From Bacillota bacterium (lineage in GTDB: Bacteria; Bacillota; Clostridia; Christensenellales; CAG-138), in NCBI GenBank assembly GCA_023390655.1, contig JAEWCL010000026.1:119949-183948 (forward strand): 64,000 nt of DNA, written 5' to 3'. The translations under genes and the position numbers were made by a program. The notes beneath the pieces are model-generated. The model was not told the origin of the DNA, did not search any database, and saw only the letters and a program-made list of their open reading frames with translations. Below are positions 1 through 7,733 of this stretch, one piece after another (position 1 is the stretch's first letter; each line of letters begins with the position of its first letter).

Positions 1-236
1 TCCGCGTCCTTGGGATTTTTGACCTGTACGGGCTTGCCGTCTATTTCAATCACGCCCGATACGGGATGATGAATGCCGTTGAGAATTTTAATGAGCGTGC
101 TTTTGCCTGCGCCGTTTGCGCCCATGAGCGAGTGCACTTCCCCTTCACGGAGCTCGAAATCGACATGGTTCAATACCATGTTGCCGGAGAAAGACATGAC
201 GATGTCATGCATGCGAACGATAGTTTTTTGACTCAT
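1..236 (-). CDS. Sugar ABC transporter ATP-binding protein, N-terminal part
   Basis: The gene runs off the left edge, so only the first 78 or so codons are visible. The product begins MSQKTIVRMHDIVMSF and shows a Walker A loop, GANGAGKST, at about residues 38-46, followed by LIKILNGIHHPVSG, which is typical of RbsA/MglA-type double ATPases of monosaccharide importers. It would energise uptake of the sugar bound by the lipoprotein encoded just upstream on the same strand. The ATG at 236 is the start; a hairpin separates it from the upstream binding-protein gene. The identity as a CUT2-type sugar ATPase is inferred from the motif and the neighbour; the sugar is unknown. Confidence 0.85.
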   Translation of the reverse strand, partial: MSQKTIVRMHDIVMSFSGNMVLNHVDFELREGEVHSLMGANGAGKSTLIKILNGIHHPVSGVIEIDGKPVQVKNPKDA

Positions 237-275
237 TTCTACACCGCCATACGCATATTTGTGCCGTCAATAGGT

Positions 276-314
276 AAAAAGGGGAGCTCATACTCTTTTG
301 CAATATGAGCCCCC
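276..314 (-). terminator. Intra-operon hairpin with U-tract (attenuating terminator)
   Basis: On the minus strand a GC-rich stem (arms 281-292 and 304-314, one bulged base) is followed by five U residues. It lies between the binding-protein gene and the ATPase gene. Such partial terminators commonly let the binding protein be made in excess over the transporter core. Confidence 0.65.
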
Positions 315-362
315 TTCTTCATGCTGGAACCGGGAAATACGCCCGGTCTAAACCCGCAGGGG

Positions 363-1403
363 TTACTCCATGGAGTCAGCGCCCCAGAGCTTGCCTTCGG
401 ATTTCAATTGTTCAAAGTTCTCGCCGGTCACAATGTTGCCGGTGATCAGGATGGAAGGTTCGACTTCCTTGCCGTCAAACTTGGCCTTGAGCGCTTCTAC
501 AGCGGAAGCCGCCCATGCAAAGGGATCGAGGCCATAAGTCGCATCGATGTTGCCCTTGACAGCCTGTCCCAATCCGTAGCCGTCGCCATCCACGGAGTAA
601 ACGTTGACATGGCCTTCCTGTCCAAGGGGAATGAGTTTGCCGTTCTCCTCAAGCGCCGTCATAACAGCGGGGAGGATGTAGTCCGTGCAGGAGAAGATGG
701 CGTTGATGTCCGGGTTTGCCTGGAGGTAGTTGGTCACAGCGGCAAGCACGACTTCGCTGTCCATTTCGGTAGCGGATTCCGCAACGATGGTGACGTTCGC
801 GGCATCCTTGATGGCGTTCTTGAAGCCTTCGGTACGATTTACGGTAGCGGAGCTGGAGAGCGGGCCGCCGACGATGAGGACCTTGCCTTCTTTGTCTCCC
901 AAGGTCTTCAAGTACATTTCGCCCATCTGCTGACCGATGAGGAGGTTGTCCGCTTCAACGGTCGCAAGGGATGTACCCTTTACCTGACGGTCGATCGCGA
1001 TAACGGGAACGCCCGCTTCTTCGCACTGGCCCATGAGGGTGGAGACGGCTTCGCCGTCGATCGGGGTGATGACGATGCCATTGACGCCCTTCACCAGCGC
1101 GTTCTCAATCTGGGAAATCTGGGTCTCAAGATTGTCGTTGGGATCAAGGATTTCCGCTTCCCAGCCGAATTCCGCAGCCTTGGCCTTGAAGCCTTCGCTC
1201 GCAGCGGTCCAGATGGGGGCGCTTAAGCCCGGGATGGAGTACACAACCTTAACCGCATCACCGGCGGGTACTTCTGCGGGGGTTTCCGTTGCAGGGGTAG
1301 CTTCGGGCGCTGCGGTTTCGCCAACAGGTGCTGCGGGAGCCGCGCATGCGACCGCGCCAAATGCCAGAACGAGGCACAGCAACAGGGCAATGGACTTTTT
1401 CAT
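363..1403 (-). CDS. Sugar ABC transporter substrate-binding lipoprotein
   Basis: A 346-residue periplasmic-binding-protein-like protein of the ribose/galactose (Peripla_BP_4, type I fold) family. It has a signal peptide with a lipobox ending ...FGAVACAA, so it should be lipid-anchored outside the membrane, followed by an Ala/Pro/Glu-rich linker to about residue 50. The core shows VNGIVITPIDGEAV and PVIAIDRQV, both characteristic of CUT2 sugar binders, and the hinge region IFSCTDYILPAVM. It should deliver a monosaccharide to the transporter whose ATPase gene follows at 236. The start ATG at 1403 is preceded by AAGGAG. A palindrome at 1493-1510 in its promoter region matches one before the neighbouring GntR gene. 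The ligand cannot be deduced. Confidence 0.92.
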   Translation of the reverse strand: MKKSIALLLCLVLAFGAVACAAPAAPVGETAAPEATPATETPAEVPAGDAVKVVYSIPGLSAPIWTAASEGFKAKAAEFGWEAEILDPNDNLETQISQIENALVKGVNGIVITPIDGEAVSTLMGQCEEAGVPVIAIDRQVKGTSLATVEADNLLIGQQMGEMYLKTLGDKEGKVLIVGGPLSSSATVNRTEGFKNAIKDAANVTIVAESATEMDSEVVLAAVTNYLQANPDINAIFSCTDYILPAVMTALEENGKLIPLGQEGHVNVYSVDGDGYGLGQAVKGNIDATYGLDPFAWAASAVEALKAKFDGKEVEPSILITGNIVTGENFEQLKSEGKLWGADSME

Positions 1404-1492
1404 ATTCGTTCTCCTTAAAGATATATTTTTTGCCCATTATCTGGACAAACCTGAAAACAACACTGCGATAACACTGTGACACACAATTCATA

Positions 1493-1510
1493 ATAATGTC
1501 ATAACATTAT
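1493..1510. promoter_or_regulatory. Putative GntR operator upstream of the binding-protein gene
   Basis: A perfect inverted repeat, ATAATGT-CATA-ACATTAT, lies about 90 bases upstream of the binding-protein start. Fourteen of its bases (TGTCATAACATTAT) recur at 2513-2526, just before the gntR gene. The shared palindrome, the adjacent regulator gene and the AT-rich setting suggest a GntR binding site. Confidence 0.6.
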
Positions 1511-1626
1511 CCTGTTAGAATAATATCATCACGCCCATGTAAAGTCAATGCATTTTTATCACCCATCATTTTCCCCATGTAGGCATACAAGTGAAGCGTA
1601 TCCATACGCTTCCTTCCCAAAAGAAC

Positions 1627-1654
1627 AAGGGCGGAACCATTTGGCTCCGCCCTT
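1627..1654. terminator. Terminator downstream of the GntR gene
   Basis: A stem AAGGGCGGA / TCCGCCCTT encloses a ten-base loop. Read on the minus strand it follows the gntR stop codon and precedes TTGTTCTTTT, so it likely ends the gntR transcript. The rest of 1404-1745 is non-coding promoter DNA for the binding-protein gene. Confidence 0.65.
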
Positions 1655-1745
1655 TATCTCGGTCAACTGTCAAACGTCTTATGGATGCCACGGCATCCCA
1701 GAGGATGGATATTTGCATGGATAAATACACGCGCTTGTTGGGCCC

Positions 1746-2495
1746 TTACGGCTTTAGGTTCTGTACGTCCAGGTCGGCGCTCAAGTAATACGAATCGCCC
1801 CGGTAGTACGCCTGCAAGTATTCACCCGCCCTGTTGTGCTGGTCATACGACACACGCTCAATATAAATGAGCGGATCGCCCTTTTTGATATCGAGATACC
1901 CCGCCAGCTGTGCATTGGCGACGATGGCGAATATTTTCTGATGCGCATGCTTCCATACAATGCCGCACTGTTCATTGAGAAACAGGCGCAGCGATGCCTC
2001 TGAAAAATCCTGCCCCAGTACCGCCGGGCAGGCGTCGTGTATCAGGTAGGCGCTCTCCACGCAATGGGGAACATCATTGGCGCAGCGGAGCCGGTTGACA
2101 TGGATGAGCTTGTCCCCCTCGTTTAGCCCCAGCGCCGCCGCAATGGTCTTGTTTGCAAGCACGGCTTCGTTTGCAAGCATAGTAGTGGAGGAACGGTATC
2201 CGCGCTTTTCCATTTCATTGGAAAAATGCAGCACCTGGCTTAATGTCTGCTCCAGCTTGGGATTTTGTACATATGTGCCATACCCGCGCCGCTTGACAAT
2301 CAGCCCTTCATTGGTAAGCATATCCATCGCCTTGCGGACCGTCACGCGGCTGATGCCATATTTATGGATCAACTCGCTCTCCGTCGGAAGCAATTCGCCC
2401 GGCTTGTATTTCCCTGTTTTGATATCTCGGTAAAGGATATCATACAGCTGAAAATACAGCTGCGTACGGCCGCTAAAATCCAATACTTCTTCCAT
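1746..2495 (-). CDS. GntR-family (HutC subfamily, UTRA domain) transcriptional regulator
   Basis: The N-terminal winged helix-turn-helix is clear: YFQLYDILYRDIKTG, then GELLPTESELIHKYGISR and VTVRKAMDMLTNEG. The C-terminal half is a UTRA ligand-binding domain, with IHVNRLRCANDVP and PLIYIERVSYDQ. Such regulators respond to sugars or sugar phosphates. The gene sits upstream of the ABC sugar genes on the same strand but is separated from them by a terminator, and both promoters carry the same 14-bp motif, so autoregulation plus control of the transporter is likely. Two ATGs are possible: 2507, and 2495, which has the better-spaced GGGG Shine-Dalgarno sequence. I chose 2495. Confidence 0.88.
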   Translation of the reverse strand: MEEVLDFSGRTQLYFQLYDILYRDIKTGKYKPGELLPTESELIHKYGISRVTVRKAMDMLTNEGLIVKRRGYGTYVQNPKLEQTLSQVLHFSNEMEKRGYRSSTTMLANEAVLANKTIAAALGLNEGDKLIHVNRLRCANDVPHCVESAYLIHDACPAVLGQDFSEASLRLFLNEQCGIVWKHAHQKIFAIVANAQLAGYLDIKKGDPLIYIERVSYDQHNRAGEYLQAYYRGDSYYLSADLDVQNLKP

Positions 2496-2512
2496 ACCAT
2501 TCCCCATCCTTT

Positions 2513-2526
2513 TGTCATAACATTAT
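2513..2526. promoter_or_regulatory. Second copy of the putative GntR operator
   Basis: TGTCATAACATTAT is identical to 14 bases of the palindrome at 1493-1510 and contains the symmetric core CATAACATTATG. It lies directly before the gntR ribosome binding site, where a bound repressor would block its own transcript. Confidence 0.55.
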
Positions 2527-2562
2527 GATATATACTTCACTTTGTCTTGTCAACCCCCTTTC

Positions 2563-3153
2563 TTATTCGCACATGGGCCAATCCGATGGCGGACGGAACC
2601 CGGTATACGCTTCCAAGTCCTGATCCCCCGCAATTCCGGTAATCCGCCAGTATCCCGCCTGCTTGTCAAGCGTGAGCACGGCGGAAACCACCGGCCCCGG
2701 GCCTGCGGAGCTCTCTGTGGTAAAAAGCAGATGCCGTATCTGACGTGTTTGCGTGGGAGACTGTATCAGCGCGGTAGTATACGATTGAATCCAGGGGCTT
2801 GACACCCCCGTCACCCACATGGGCGCGCTTGTTTCAAGCTGCTTTTGGTATTCGCGCTTCAATGCATCGCCCATTACAACGTACTGCTCCGCCGCGCTCC
2901 GCTCTTTCAGACCGTTCGCCCAGATATCCGCAGCCTCCTCGGGCGTGCATGCGCCAATCAATTCCACCGCCCGCAACAGCAGCTCGTTGTGCACTTCATA
3001 CCGGCTTGGCTCCGATGCATACGCAAATATGGATACGTCCTGATACTCCTCCCGCATCGCCGCCTGCCCAAAAAGCAGCAGCAATACGCATGTGCCCAGC
3101 CCCGCAAGAAGCGTCACCCCTGCTTTGATCCGCATATCAAGGCCTTGCCACAT
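2563..3153 (-). CDS. Hypothetical membrane-anchored/exported protein
   Basis: A 196-residue protein starting at the ATG at 3153, which has a strong GGGAGGGGAGACT Shine-Dalgarno sequence; an upstream in-frame ATG at 3231 has none. Residues 10-30 (AGVTLLAGLGTCVLLLLFG) form an uncleaved signal anchor. The remaining ~165 residues are soluble and predicted to be outside the cell, with a C-terminal half, VVSAVLTLDKQAGYWRITGI, that resembles a small beta-rich domain. It stands alone between gntR and the divergent PTS IIB-like gene. I do not recognise the family. Confidence 0.75.
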   Translation of the reverse strand: MWQGLDMRIKAGVTLLAGLGTCVLLLLFGQAAMREEYQDVSIFAYASEPSRYEVHNELLLRAVELIGACTPEEAADIWANGLKERSAAEQYVVMGDALKREYQKQLETSAPMWVTGVSSPWIQSYTTALIQSPTQTRQIRHLLFTTESSAGPGPVVSAVLTLDKQAGYWRITGIAGDQDLEAYTGFRPPSDWPMCE

Positions 3154-3329
3154 AGTCTCCCCTCCCGTCCGTCTTGCCGGTACTTGGCCTATTGTTATGC
3201 CCAAGCTGCAAAAACATGGCCCAAACCGCAACTATTTTCGGTTTGCCATACTTTTTTATGCTCCGTGGCATACTAAAAGCGCCGGATAAGGTTCCGGAAT
3301 CTGCATGCGGGAAAGAGAGTATCAGAAAA

Positions 3330-3605
3330 ATGGCAAAGAAAGTGCTGGTCGCCACCGGTACCTCCATGAACAAACTGAATTTTGCGGTTGAGAGCATCCG
3401 AAAGCTCTGCGCGCAAAAGTCCGTTGATGTGGAAGTGATCGGCGCGAATATTTACGAGGTGGATGTCAATCAGGTAAATCCGGATGTGATCGTAGTGATC
3501 GGAAAGCAGGATTTTACCACGGACAAGCCTGTGATCAGCGGGATGGCGTTTGTCACCAAGATGGGCATCGAAAAGACGGTGGAGGACATTATTGCGGCGC
3601 TTTAG
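3330..3605 (+). CDS. Stand-alone PTS IIB-like protein without the phosphoryl cysteine
   Basis: A 91-residue protein with the fold signature of the galactitol/ascorbate PTS IIB family: MAKKVLVATGTSMNKL, then VDVEVIGANIYEV and NPDVIVVIGKQDF. In the family this first loop normally reads (A)CGTG or (A)CGSG and its Cys carries the phosphate; here residue 9 is Thr. No IIA or IIC gene lies nearby. The protein therefore probably cannot relay phosphate and may be a regulatory or decoy IIB, or a diverged relative. The ATG at 3330 is preceded by GAAAGAGAG. Assignment to the fold is fairly secure; the function is not known. Confidence 0.8.
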   Translation: MAKKVLVATGTSMNKLNFAVESIRKLCAQKSVDVEVIGANIYEVDVNQVNPDVIVVIGKQDFTTDKPVISGMAFVTKMGIEKTVEDIIAAL

Positions 3606-3686
3606 GCGATACAGAAGGGCAGCGAAAAACCCGCGCCTTTTCTCAGAAATCGCTTGCGGAATGGGGCGTTTGCACAGGATAGCAAC

Positions 3687-5195
3687 CTATCTCCCCATGG
3701 CGATTTCGCCGTTCTTATTCGGCTTGTGTAGGTACATGTCTTTGTCGACGATTTGAACAATCTGCTCCAGCGTAAGTTCCATTTCCGGCCGATAAATGAA
3801 AATCCCCATACTGGCGTTCATGTGGTAAGGCTTCTGCCGTGCGCCATTTGAGGCTTTGAACTTCTCACGAATTCTTTGGCACGTCCTGTGCACTTCGGCT
3901 TCCTGCGCGTCATAAAACAGGATCATGAATTCATCCCCGCCATAGCGGAACAGCGTATCATCGGGCTTAAGTTCTTCTTTGATACTGTTGCAAACCTCGA
4001 TAATAAGGGCGTCCCCCTCCACATGGCCAAATTGATCGTTCACGGTTTTGAGATCATCTATATCAAAAAATCCAATGGCGAATCCTCTTCCCTTACGCTT
4101 GGCGGCTTCAAATCTCTTCCTTAATAAATCCAAGCCAACGCGCCTGTTCAGCACGCCGGTAAGCATATCTGTGGACGCGTATATTGTTAGCTCATTTTCC
4201 ATCCGCTTGATCTCGGCAATGTCTGCTACGGCGCTCAGGATAGACTTTTCGCCAAAATAATCAATCAGCTTGTAATTGACGATCACACGCTTCAACTGCC
4301 CCGATAACGTGACCTGTTCCACAACATAGTCATCAATTTTGTGATCAATCTCGAGCATTTTATAGATGACGCTTAAATCCGACTCATTTTGATATAAAGA
4401 CTGCAACGTTTCATGCGGCTGCCTCCGAATCCCATAAAACAGCATTGCTTTCTGGTTTGCATATTGTATTTTCCCATCTTCAAATCTGGATACTATCAGA
4501 GGGAAGGGATTGATCTCAAATAGCTTCAGGAAGGTCGATTTGCCTTCCCTAAGCATCTCCGCACTTAAAAAGTTCTTGATATTGTACCGGTAAGCCGTGA
4601 AAAACAGTATGATTGCAAGCACAACTGTAACAGAGGAGTTCAGCTGCCTCACAATCGTCGCATCGTTTTGAAAGCAGGATAGGCCCCACAAAAAAGAAAT
4701 ATGGACAACGCCATAGATCGCCACGACCCATTTGGGATACATCGGCACGACCAACGCAACGGCAAGAACGGCCATAATATACACATCCATATTTCCGGTA
4801 TACCTTTGGCTGTTTACAGATAAAAAAGCCGCAACCGCCAATGTCAGAAAGACATGGGAAAGGACTGTGCCTTGGGCGGTACGAGAGTGCCTGTACCGTT
4901 CCGATTTCTCAAATACGCCATACAGATACATATATACGCCAGATAATACCACCACCGCAATATGTGTGACGACAAGGCTTCTTATATAAATGGAATCCAC
5001 TTGCCTCTCGCTTAATCTCAGATCAAGATAGAGACTGAGCAGGTTGATCGCGAACGTGATCAGCGCAAAAAATCTTCCCCTTTGCAGGCTGATGATGGTA
5101 TATTTTCTTTTGAATTCTTCGCTGTTTTTAAAATTGGTATTTAAGCACAAGCTGTTGGCAAGCTCATGAAGAAATCGTCTGCAGGCCTTTATCAA
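3687..5195 (-). CDS. Membrane-bound diguanylate cyclase (PAS-GGDEF)
   Basis: A 502-residue protein that should make cyclic di-GMP from two GTP. Five or six hydrophobic segments between about residues 45 and 210 (e.g. LVVTHIAVVVLSGVYMYLYG, AVLAVALVVPMYPKWVVAIYG) form a membrane sensor. A PAS-like domain follows (about 220-335), then a GGDEF domain (about 340-500) with an intact RYGGDEF active site. The product-inhibition RxxD position five residues before the motif reads KPDD, so feedback inhibition may be weak. The start is a TTG at 5195 with AGAGGT upstream. The gene is monocistronic, with convergent and divergent neighbours. Confidence 0.93.
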   Translation of the reverse strand: MIKACRRFLHELANSLCLNTNFKNSEEFKRKYTIISLQRGRFFALITFAINLLSLYLDLRLSERQVDSIYIRSLVVTHIAVVVLSGVYMYLYGVFEKSERYRHSRTAQGTVLSHVFLTLAVAAFLSVNSQRYTGNMDVYIMAVLAVALVVPMYPKWVVAIYGVVHISFLWGLSCFQNDATIVRQLNSSVTVVLAIILFFTAYRYNIKNFLSAEMLREGKSTFLKLFEINPFPLIVSRFEDGKIQYANQKAMLFYGIRRQPHETLQSLYQNESDLSVIYKMLEIDHKIDDYVVEQVTLSGQLKRVIVNYKLIDYFGEKSILSAVADIAEIKRMENELTIYASTDMLTGVLNRRVGLDLLRKRFEAAKRKGRGFAIGFFDIDDLKTVNDQFGHVEGDALIIEVCNSIKEELKPDDTLFRYGGDEFMILFYDAQEAEVHRTCQRIREKFKASNGARQKPYHMNASMGIFIYRPEMELTLEQIVQIVDKDMYLHKPNKNGEIAMGR

Positions 5196-5407
5196 GAATG
5201 TCTACCTCTTTTCGTCCTGAATACTTGACCGATTTTGCATGTTCCCGCTGAAGTATGAAAAAAACATGGTTTTAATATTGTTTTTTGTTTAAAATTACTG
5301 CTCTTCATCAAATTATAATACGCAGAATTTTCGCAGTAAAGCAGGGCCTTACAAAACGCATCCAATCCGGCCATCCTGCGTTTTTCGAAAAACGGTTGCC
5401 GCTTAAT

Positions 5408-5436
5408 TTGTATTATGATGGGTATTATTATATAAT
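5408..5436 (+). promoter_or_regulatory. Sigma-A promoter of the small membrane protein gene
   Basis: TTGTAT, 17 bases, then TATAAT, ending about 28 bases before the start codon, with AGGAGGT in between. Confidence 0.65.
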
Positions 5437-5464
5437 ATAGATAAAACCAACAGGAGGTATTGTA

Positions 5465-5872
5465 ATGGAATATCAAAACCACACCGACGCACCAGGCAAA
5501 GGGCTATTGAAAGTATCCGGAATTTTACTTATTATTTTTGCTGCAATTAGTATCGTTATACTGGTGTTTGGGATGATTGCCGCCGCAACCCTGGGCGGCG
5601 CATTGGGCGCGGCAGTCGGCGGTATCGTGCTTGTGCTTGGCCTGGTTTCAACCGTCTTTTCGCTCATCATGGGCATTCTTGGCGTAAAGTATGCCAATGT
5701 CCCCGCCAAAGCGACGGTCTGCATGGTATTTGCGATCATCGCCATCGCACTGCAGCTCATCAACCTGATTTCGGGCGACGCCAACGTCAATATTATTTCG
5801 ACTCTGATCGGCCTCATATTGCCGGTGCTTTATCTCATCGGCGCGCTCAAGAACAAGCAGGCAGCCGCATAA
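5465..5872 (+). CDS. Small four-helix membrane protein
   Basis: A 135-residue protein with a short polar N-terminus (MEYQNHTDAPGKG), four hydrophobic segments and a short basic tail (KNKQAAA). The second segment is very rich in Gly and Ala (AAATLGGALGAAVGGIVLVL). The pattern resembles DUF4064/DUF4190-type integral membrane proteins of Firmicutes, which have no proven role. The start has a perfect AGGAGGT ribosome site and a good promoter; a strong terminator follows, so the gene is transcribed alone. Confidence 0.82.
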   Translation: MEYQNHTDAPGKGLLKVSGILLIIFAAISIVILVFGMIAAATLGGALGAAVGGIVLVLGLVSTVFSLIMGILGVKYANVPAKATVCMVFAIIAIALQLINLISGDANVNIISTLIGLILPVLYLIGALKNKQAAA

Positions 5873-5888
5873 AACCGCACCGACTATA

Positions 5889-5920
5889 AAGACCCATCGC
5901 CGTAGGTGATGGGTCTTTTG
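5889..5920 (+). terminator. Rho-independent terminator
   Basis: The stem GACCCATC / GATGGGTC (5891-5898 and 5908-5915), with a GC-rich top, is followed by TTTTGTT just after the membrane protein gene. Confidence 0.8.
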
Positions 5921-5951
5921 TTACCATCTGCCTTCCACCCCTTGCAGCAAC

Positions 5952-6092
5952 CTACTGCGTGATAAGGCTTGTATATTGATCAAATCGCTTCTTGGCTTCA
6001 TCAATTCTCCCGAGTTTTGTAAGCAAAGCTCTTTTATTATATGGATAATCGGGTTGTCCAGATCTATTTGCACAGCCGTAAAGCATTTCATA
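5952..6092 (-). pseudogene. C-terminal fragment of a TPR-like protein
   Basis: An open stretch on the minus strand reads EMLYGCANRSGQPDYPYNKR, then ALLTKLGRIDEAKKRFDQY and TSLITQ before the stop. The segment KLGRIDEAKKRFDQY is typical of a tetratricopeptide helix pair. Upstream reading is closed in every frame, so only the C-terminus of a gene survives. It marks the start of a decayed zone that runs to about 9.1 kb. Confidence 0.35.
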
Positions 6093-6118
6093 CCATCAAT
6101 TGTCGCTCAAATTCCAAA

Positions 6119-6146
6119 TGACCGCTTCCTTATGACCGCTTCCTTA
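6119..6146. repeat. 14-bp perfect tandem duplication
   Basis: TGACCGCTTCCTTA occurs twice head to tail within the decayed zone. It may be a replication-slippage event that helped inactivate the overlapping remnant gene. Confidence 0.7.
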
Positions 6147-6153
6147 ATGTATT

Positions 6154-6387
6154 ATGACATCTTTTGAAGTTGAGGAAGTATGTTTATGTATAGCATTTCG
6201 GCAAACCAAGGTATTCTATTGCGCATTCTTGTTGACGGAGAGCTCTCAAGAACTCAATTATTTTGGAAAAGAGCCACCCTTTTATAGAAGATTGGCGGCG
6301 TTGTCACAGGCTACATTAATTCATCGACAAATTATAAATTCAGTAGATATCGAATATTTTGCGAATGATCCTTTAGTAATCGTATAG
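6154..6387 (+). CDS. Unrecognised 77-codon open frame, possibly a gene fragment
   Basis: The frame encodes a protein with a plausible amino-acid mix (ELNYFGKEPPFYRRLAALSQ, ATLIHRQIINSVDIEYF) that looks protein-like, but no ribosome binding site precedes the ATG and the flanks are decayed. It may be the C-terminus of a larger lost gene. Apart from this frame and the minus-strand fragment before it, I see nothing coding between 5921 and 6638. Confidence 0.3.
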   Translation: MTSFEVEEVCLCIAFRQTKVFYCAFLLTESSQELNYFGKEPPFYRRLAALSQATLIHRQIINSVDIEYFANDPLVIV

Positions 6388-6638
6388 AACAACATTTATT
6401 TGCAATGGGATTCAATTATTTGTCCTTTGCTTAATGTCTCAGCCTTGTCTATACTTATAGTGAGAGCCAATGCTGTTGCGGTTGTGCTGCGACCACCCGA
6501 CATCAGACTGCCTGAAGCCTTGAAATTGGATTAGGCGGCTTGTTTGGAATGATATGAGGGTGCAGATCTTATATCACCTTTCTCTGGAACACCATAAACT
6601 ACCAACCAACACAATCATAGAAAGGCAAAGGTGAACAA

Positions 6639-6839
6639 ATGTCAGCAGCCCAAGGAATTAGCCCTAAGCTCGCCGAGCGAATCCTCATAATCATGGATAG
6701 TGGCATCAATATGTTCGATGCGAATGCCGTGCAGGTGGAAGCCCAGCGGAAAGGCTACTACGATTTGGTATTATTCGTTACAGGACAACGGAGAGAGTAC
6801 TTGAATTTTTTGCTTAAGCCCACTATCGGAATAGCTTGA
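6639..6839 (+). CDS. Small hypothetical protein (66 aa)
   Basis: It starts with MSAAQGISPKLAERILIIMD and has a reasonable site (AAAGGTGAACAA) before the ATG. A hairpin terminator begins a few bases after the stop, as expected for a real transcript end. No family is recognised. Its setting in a decayed zone means it could be a remnant that has kept its terminator. Confidence 0.45.
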   Translation: MSAAQGISPKLAERILIIMDSGINMFDANAVQVEAQRKGYYDLVLFVTGQRREYLNFLLKPTIGIA

Positions 6840-6842
6840 CAA

Positions 6843-6884
6843 CGGATGATCGGGGTGGGAATACTCATCCCGATCATCCGTCTT
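6843..6884 (+). terminator. Long-stem terminator
   Basis: A near-perfect 15-bp stem (6843-6857 with 6866-6880) is followed by TCTTT, directly after the 66-aa gene. Confidence 0.7.
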
Positions 6885-6897
6885 TCATGCATGCAAA

Positions 6898-6924
6898 AGG
6901 CAATCCGTTGCGGATTGCCTTTGT
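6898..6924 (+). terminator. Second hairpin with U-rich tail
   Basis: AGGCAATCCG and CGGATTGCCT pair around a three-base loop, followed by TTGT. It lies 14 bases after the previous terminator. Confidence 0.55.
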
Positions 6925-6958
6925 CAATGGCCGACGCATGGCTATTGTTTTGCGCATG

Positions 6959-6995
6959 AGAAAAGCACCCGACGCCGTCTAGGCTATCGGGTGCT
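6959..6995 (-). terminator. Third hairpin, oriented to the minus strand
   Basis: AGCACCCGA pairs with TCGGGTGCT. The U-tract (TTTTCTC) is on the minus strand, so it would stop transcription arriving from the right. Nothing coding is supported between 6996 and 7195. Confidence 0.5.
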
Positions 6996-7195
6996 ACAGG
7001 GGGAATGGGGAACCTTTCCAAGCATAGCACTCCCAAATCTCACGAGTCAAATCATAGATAGTTATACTAATACCTGTTTCTTGACGGAAATTTAATGTAA
7101 TGCTATGGTCTATAAGTGAGCGCGTCCGATGGCTCCAATCACAGGGGGATTGAAGCGAATGGGGAATCGTTAGAGCCAATGGATGCGCGCTACGT

Positions 7196-7236
7196 AAAAG
7201 GCCCGCTCGGATTATTGCCGGAGCGGGCCTTTTTAT
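7196..7236. terminator. Bidirectional terminator
   Basis: GCCCGCTC and GAGCGGGC are flanked by AAAAG on the left and CTTTTTATC on the right. On the minus strand it would end the phage-derived pseudogene next to it. Confidence 0.75.
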
Positions 7237-7249
7237 CTATCCTTTCAGC

Positions 7250-7646
7250 TTATACTTTATCACAGAAAAATGACGCATTGGCGCGCATCTTTTCCAACGC
7301 CGCTTTGTGGGTTTTTGTACAGTGCTGACGGCAATAGCGCGCCCTCCTCGCCACCTGCCGCCGCGTAGCCCCTCAATATACCGTAGCCGTATCGCCCATA
7401 TCCGATCCTCGCAAGCCTGTTCCTCCAGTCTAATCACCTTTTCAGCAAGCTGCCGCTCCAGCTCGCCCAGACATGCAGCGTATAGAGAAAGAGCATCATC
7501 TGCCTGTCCGCCTTCCGACGCGAGAGACAGCGGACGGCTCCTGCGCTCAGCCTGGCTGCGCAGGCAGGTAATGCGCTCTTTAAACTTTCTATCTCCCCGC
7601 GGATCTCGCGACATGCCTCCAGGTTTTTGTCACCCCGCCACCTCAC
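7250..7646 (-). pseudogene. Frameshifted phage sigma-like/DUF1492-type regulator
   Basis: Three reading frames together rebuild one protein of about 130 residues. The N-terminus reads GDKNLEACREIRGEIESLKS; a shift near 7540 leads into LGELERQLAEKVIRLEEQ and IWAIRLRYIEGL. A further shift near 7370 leads into WRQVARRARYCRQH and ALEKMRANASFF before the stop at 7250. The pattern (coiled helix, a RLRYI-G-L-W-V-A region, then an HTH recognition helix) is that of small phage late regulators such as DUF1492 proteins. At least two indels make it inactive. It shows that phage DNA once lay left of the present prophage. Confidence 0.65.
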
Positions 7647-7733
7647 ATCTATGTTATTAATCCATCATGAAAGATCTGATAAAATGAAACTCAATGGTTA
7701 TGTGTCTTCCGGCTGCGTTCTCCGTAACGGTGA

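Noticed and set aside
321..1226. 301-codon plus-strand open frame
   Set aside because: It lies wholly opposite the binding-protein gene, has no ribosome site, and its product is compositionally a mirror of that gene.
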